Below, piece after piece: positions 62,705 to 64,000 of a stretch of 64,000 nucleotides of DNA. Origin of the DNA: an uncultured Desulfobacter sp. (GTDB lineage Bacteria; Desulfobacterota; Desulfobacteria; Desulfobacterales; Desulfobacteraceae); contig NZ_OY781882.1 in NCBI RefSeq assembly GCF_963677125.1, positions 1,372,501 through 1,436,500 on the forward strand, read 5' to 3'. Numbering within the stretch: position 1 is the first letter of the stretch; the number at the start of each line of letters is the position of its first letter. A model generated the notes under the pieces. That model was given only the letters and a program-made list of their open reading frames with translations, searched no databases and had not been told where the DNA came from. Made by a program: the position numbers and the translations under genes.

Positions 62705-63253
62705 ATGCCTCATAGCAATCCTAACCATAACCGGTTTAAGTTCTGCCCCGCCTGCGGCAGCAATACCCTTGACCCGGACAGTATAAAATCATTTAAATGC
62801 AGGGAATGCGGGTTTGAATTTTTTCTTAACTGTGCGGCAGCAGTCATGGCCATCATCCTTGACGATCAAAACAGGATTTTGGTCACCGTTCGTGCCAAAG
62901 AACCCTGCAAAGGCTCGCTGGATTTGCCGGGCGGATTCGCAGAGCCTGGCGAAAGCATTGACCATGGTTTGGTCAGGGAAATCAAAGAAGAACTGAACCT
63001 GGACATTTTCGGCCTTGACTTTTTCTGCTCTTTTGCCAATACCTATCTTTACAAAAATGTTGTGTATCCCATCACCGACATGGCATTCACCTGCAAGATC
63101 AGGGATTTTTCTTTAATCAATCCCATGGATGATGTGGCCGGTTTCAGGTTCATCCCGGTCAATGATCTTGATATCAACATGTTCGGCATGGATTCGGCAC
63201 GAAAGGTGCTGGAAAAATTTAAAAAATATTTTCAAACATTAAGCAAATATTAA
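62705..63253 (+). CDS. NUDIX hydrolase with N-terminal zinc ribbon
   Basis: 182 residues. Residues 14-40 form a zinc ribbon (FCPACGS and FKCRECGFEFF). The NUDIX box follows at about 77-99 (GGFAEPGESIDHGLVREIKEEL), with the complete GX5EX7REUXEE pattern. This architecture is close to NudC/NADH pyrophosphatase-like and zinc-ribbon NUDIX proteins that hydrolyse nucleotide diphosphates such as ADP-ribose or NADH. Substrate cannot be told from the sequence. Start ATG 62705 lies 12 bp after the Mth938 gene. Confidence 0.88.
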   Translation: MPHSNPNHNRFKFCPACGSNTLDPDSIKSFKCRECGFEFFLNCAAAVMAIILDDQNRILVTVRAKEPCKGSLDLPGGFAEPGESIDHGLVREIKEELNLDIFGLDFFCSFANTYLYKNVVYPITDMAFTCKIRDFSLINPMDDVAGFRFIPVNDLDINMFGMDSARKVLEKFKKYFQTLSKY

Positions 63254-63325
63254 ATCTATAGGCTTTGTGCGCAACTGCTAAGGAACCGTATTGCGTATTC
63301 ACCTAATTTATGGTTTAAACGATAC

Positions 63326-64000
63326 ATGAAAAAAAGATATTATCGTTCCGGAAAAAAAAAATCCGACGCCAGACCGTCACGTCCCATTCAATACCCTGAG
63401 CTCACTGCCGGGGCAGACAAGTCATTGAATAAAATTTTCAGCCGGATTGGTGTTCCCGAAAAACAGCAGTTTACACCAGATCCGTTTCAACTTGAGGCCA
63501 TTGAAGCCATCAGCACATCGGACTGTCTTGTCACAGCCCCCACAGGCGCGGGAAAAACCTGGATTGCAGAACAGGCAGCCAAAAGCATTTTAGAAAACAA
63601 CGGCAAGGTGTGGTATGCAACGCCGTTAAAGGCGCTGACCAACTCCATACATGCCGGGTTCTCAAAAGTTTTCGGCAAGGAAAGCGTCGGCATCCTCACC
63701 GGCGACATTAAAGAAAACACAGATGCGGACATCATCATCGGCACTACGGAAATTTTAAGGAATCAACTCTATGATGCCATGTATACCGGGCAAAACCTCA
63801 AATGCGATCTGATTATCCTGGATGAAGCCCACTATCTCGGCGATGCCGAGCGTGGTGTTGTCTGGGAAGAGATTATGATCTATCTGCCTGTGCGTATCCC
63901 GCTGCTTTTATTGTCTGCCACCATAGGTAACCCGGACCAAATCGCCGGATGGCTCTCCGCCATCCGGGATAAAACATGCAAAGTGGTGGAAAACACCAAA
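63326..64000 (+). CDS. DEAD/DEAH-box helicase, N-terminal part (runs off window)
   Basis: 225 residues to the right edge. A basic N terminus (KKRYYRSGKKKS) leads to the helicase core: Q-like motif FTPDPFQLEAIEAI, motif I APTGAGKTW, Ia YATPLKALTNS, motif Ib/TGD (GILTGDIKEN), motif II DEAHYLGD and motif III LLSATIGN. This matches superfamily 2 Ski2/Lhr-like DNA or RNA helicases. The rest, including motifs IV-VI, is outside the window. The start ATG 63326 has no strong ribosome site. Confidence 0.9.
   Translation, partial: MKKRYYRSGKKKSDARPSRPIQYPELTAGADKSLNKIFSRIGVPEKQQFTPDPFQLEAIEAISTSDCLVTAPTGAGKTWIAEQAAKSILENNGKVWYATPLKALTNSIHAGFSKVFGKESVGILTGDIKENTDADIIIGTTEILRNQLYDAMYTGQNLKCDLIILDEAHYLGDAERGVVWEEIMIYLPVRIPLLLLSATIGNPDQIAGWLSAIRDKTCKVVENTK

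Overview
The window looks like chromosome of a Gram-negative anaerobe, most likely a Desulfobacterota member of the Desulfobacter/Desulfobacula kind. This is inferred from moderate GC, a delta-type type II secretion locus, an Npsr-like CoA-disulfide reductase/rhodanese, a sigma-32 of the delta type and a Mrp/dgt/UPF0280 block. No ribosomal marker is present, so the assignment is tentative.

Layout. 1-9788: a type II secretion / pseudopilus operon (end of gspE, gspF, G, H, I, J, then PilM-, PilN- and PilO-like assembly proteins, a GspC-like protein and secretin GspD). It closes with an unusual pilin-like membrane protein fused to an NHL beta-propeller. 10128-11822: persulfide/CoA-disulfide reductase. 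11833-14810 (minus strand): purC, a ParB-like protein and a spore-photoproduct-lyase-like radical SAM protein in one tight operon. 15306-39356: an 18-gene, almost gapless contractile injection system (eCIS) of the Afp/PVC type. It encodes sheath, tube, zinc-ribbon T4-type baseplate chaperone, proline-rich protein, DUF4255 (Afp16-like), AAA+ ATPase (Afp15-like), small protein, DUF4157 candidate effector, CIS-tube adaptor, LysM protein, gpD-like hub, gpV-like spike, PAAR-like tip, gp25, two baseplate J proteins, a gpI/beta-helix protein and a large DUF6519/beta-helix protein. 39814-52484: housekeeping genes (rpoH, TPR lipoprotein, LolB-like lipoprotein, Mrp, dGTPase, UPF0280, Kazal-like lipoprotein, TrmJ-like methyltransferase) and two secreted phosphoesterases.

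52780-58050 is the accessory part. A tRNA-Arg(TCT) carries a 3.1-kb integrated element bounded by a 51-bp exact repeat of the tRNA 3' half. No intact integrase is left. The element contains a RelE-like toxin ORF broken by an in-frame stop, a gene fragment, a lipoprotein gene with apparent double frameshift and a secreted protein. Downstream lie a GFA-family protein, a HigA-type antitoxin whose HigB-like partner is interrupted by a short structured repeat, a cupin and a cupin remnant. The same ~85-bp structured repeat lies directly after the dgt stop codon at 45487.

58250-64000: menA-like prenyltransferase, a polar amino-acid ABC transporter, a Mth938-family protein, a zinc-ribbon NUDIX hydrolase and the start of a DEAD/DEAH helicase.

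The most notable system is the eCIS. Its candidate cargo (22982-24943) has an AT-rich gene and a C-terminal domain I cannot assign, and it has no recognisable tape measure or conventional fibre gene. The most notable small-scale signals are the mobile structured repeat, the integrase-less tRNA element and several A-tract frame disruptions, which could be biological or assembly errors.
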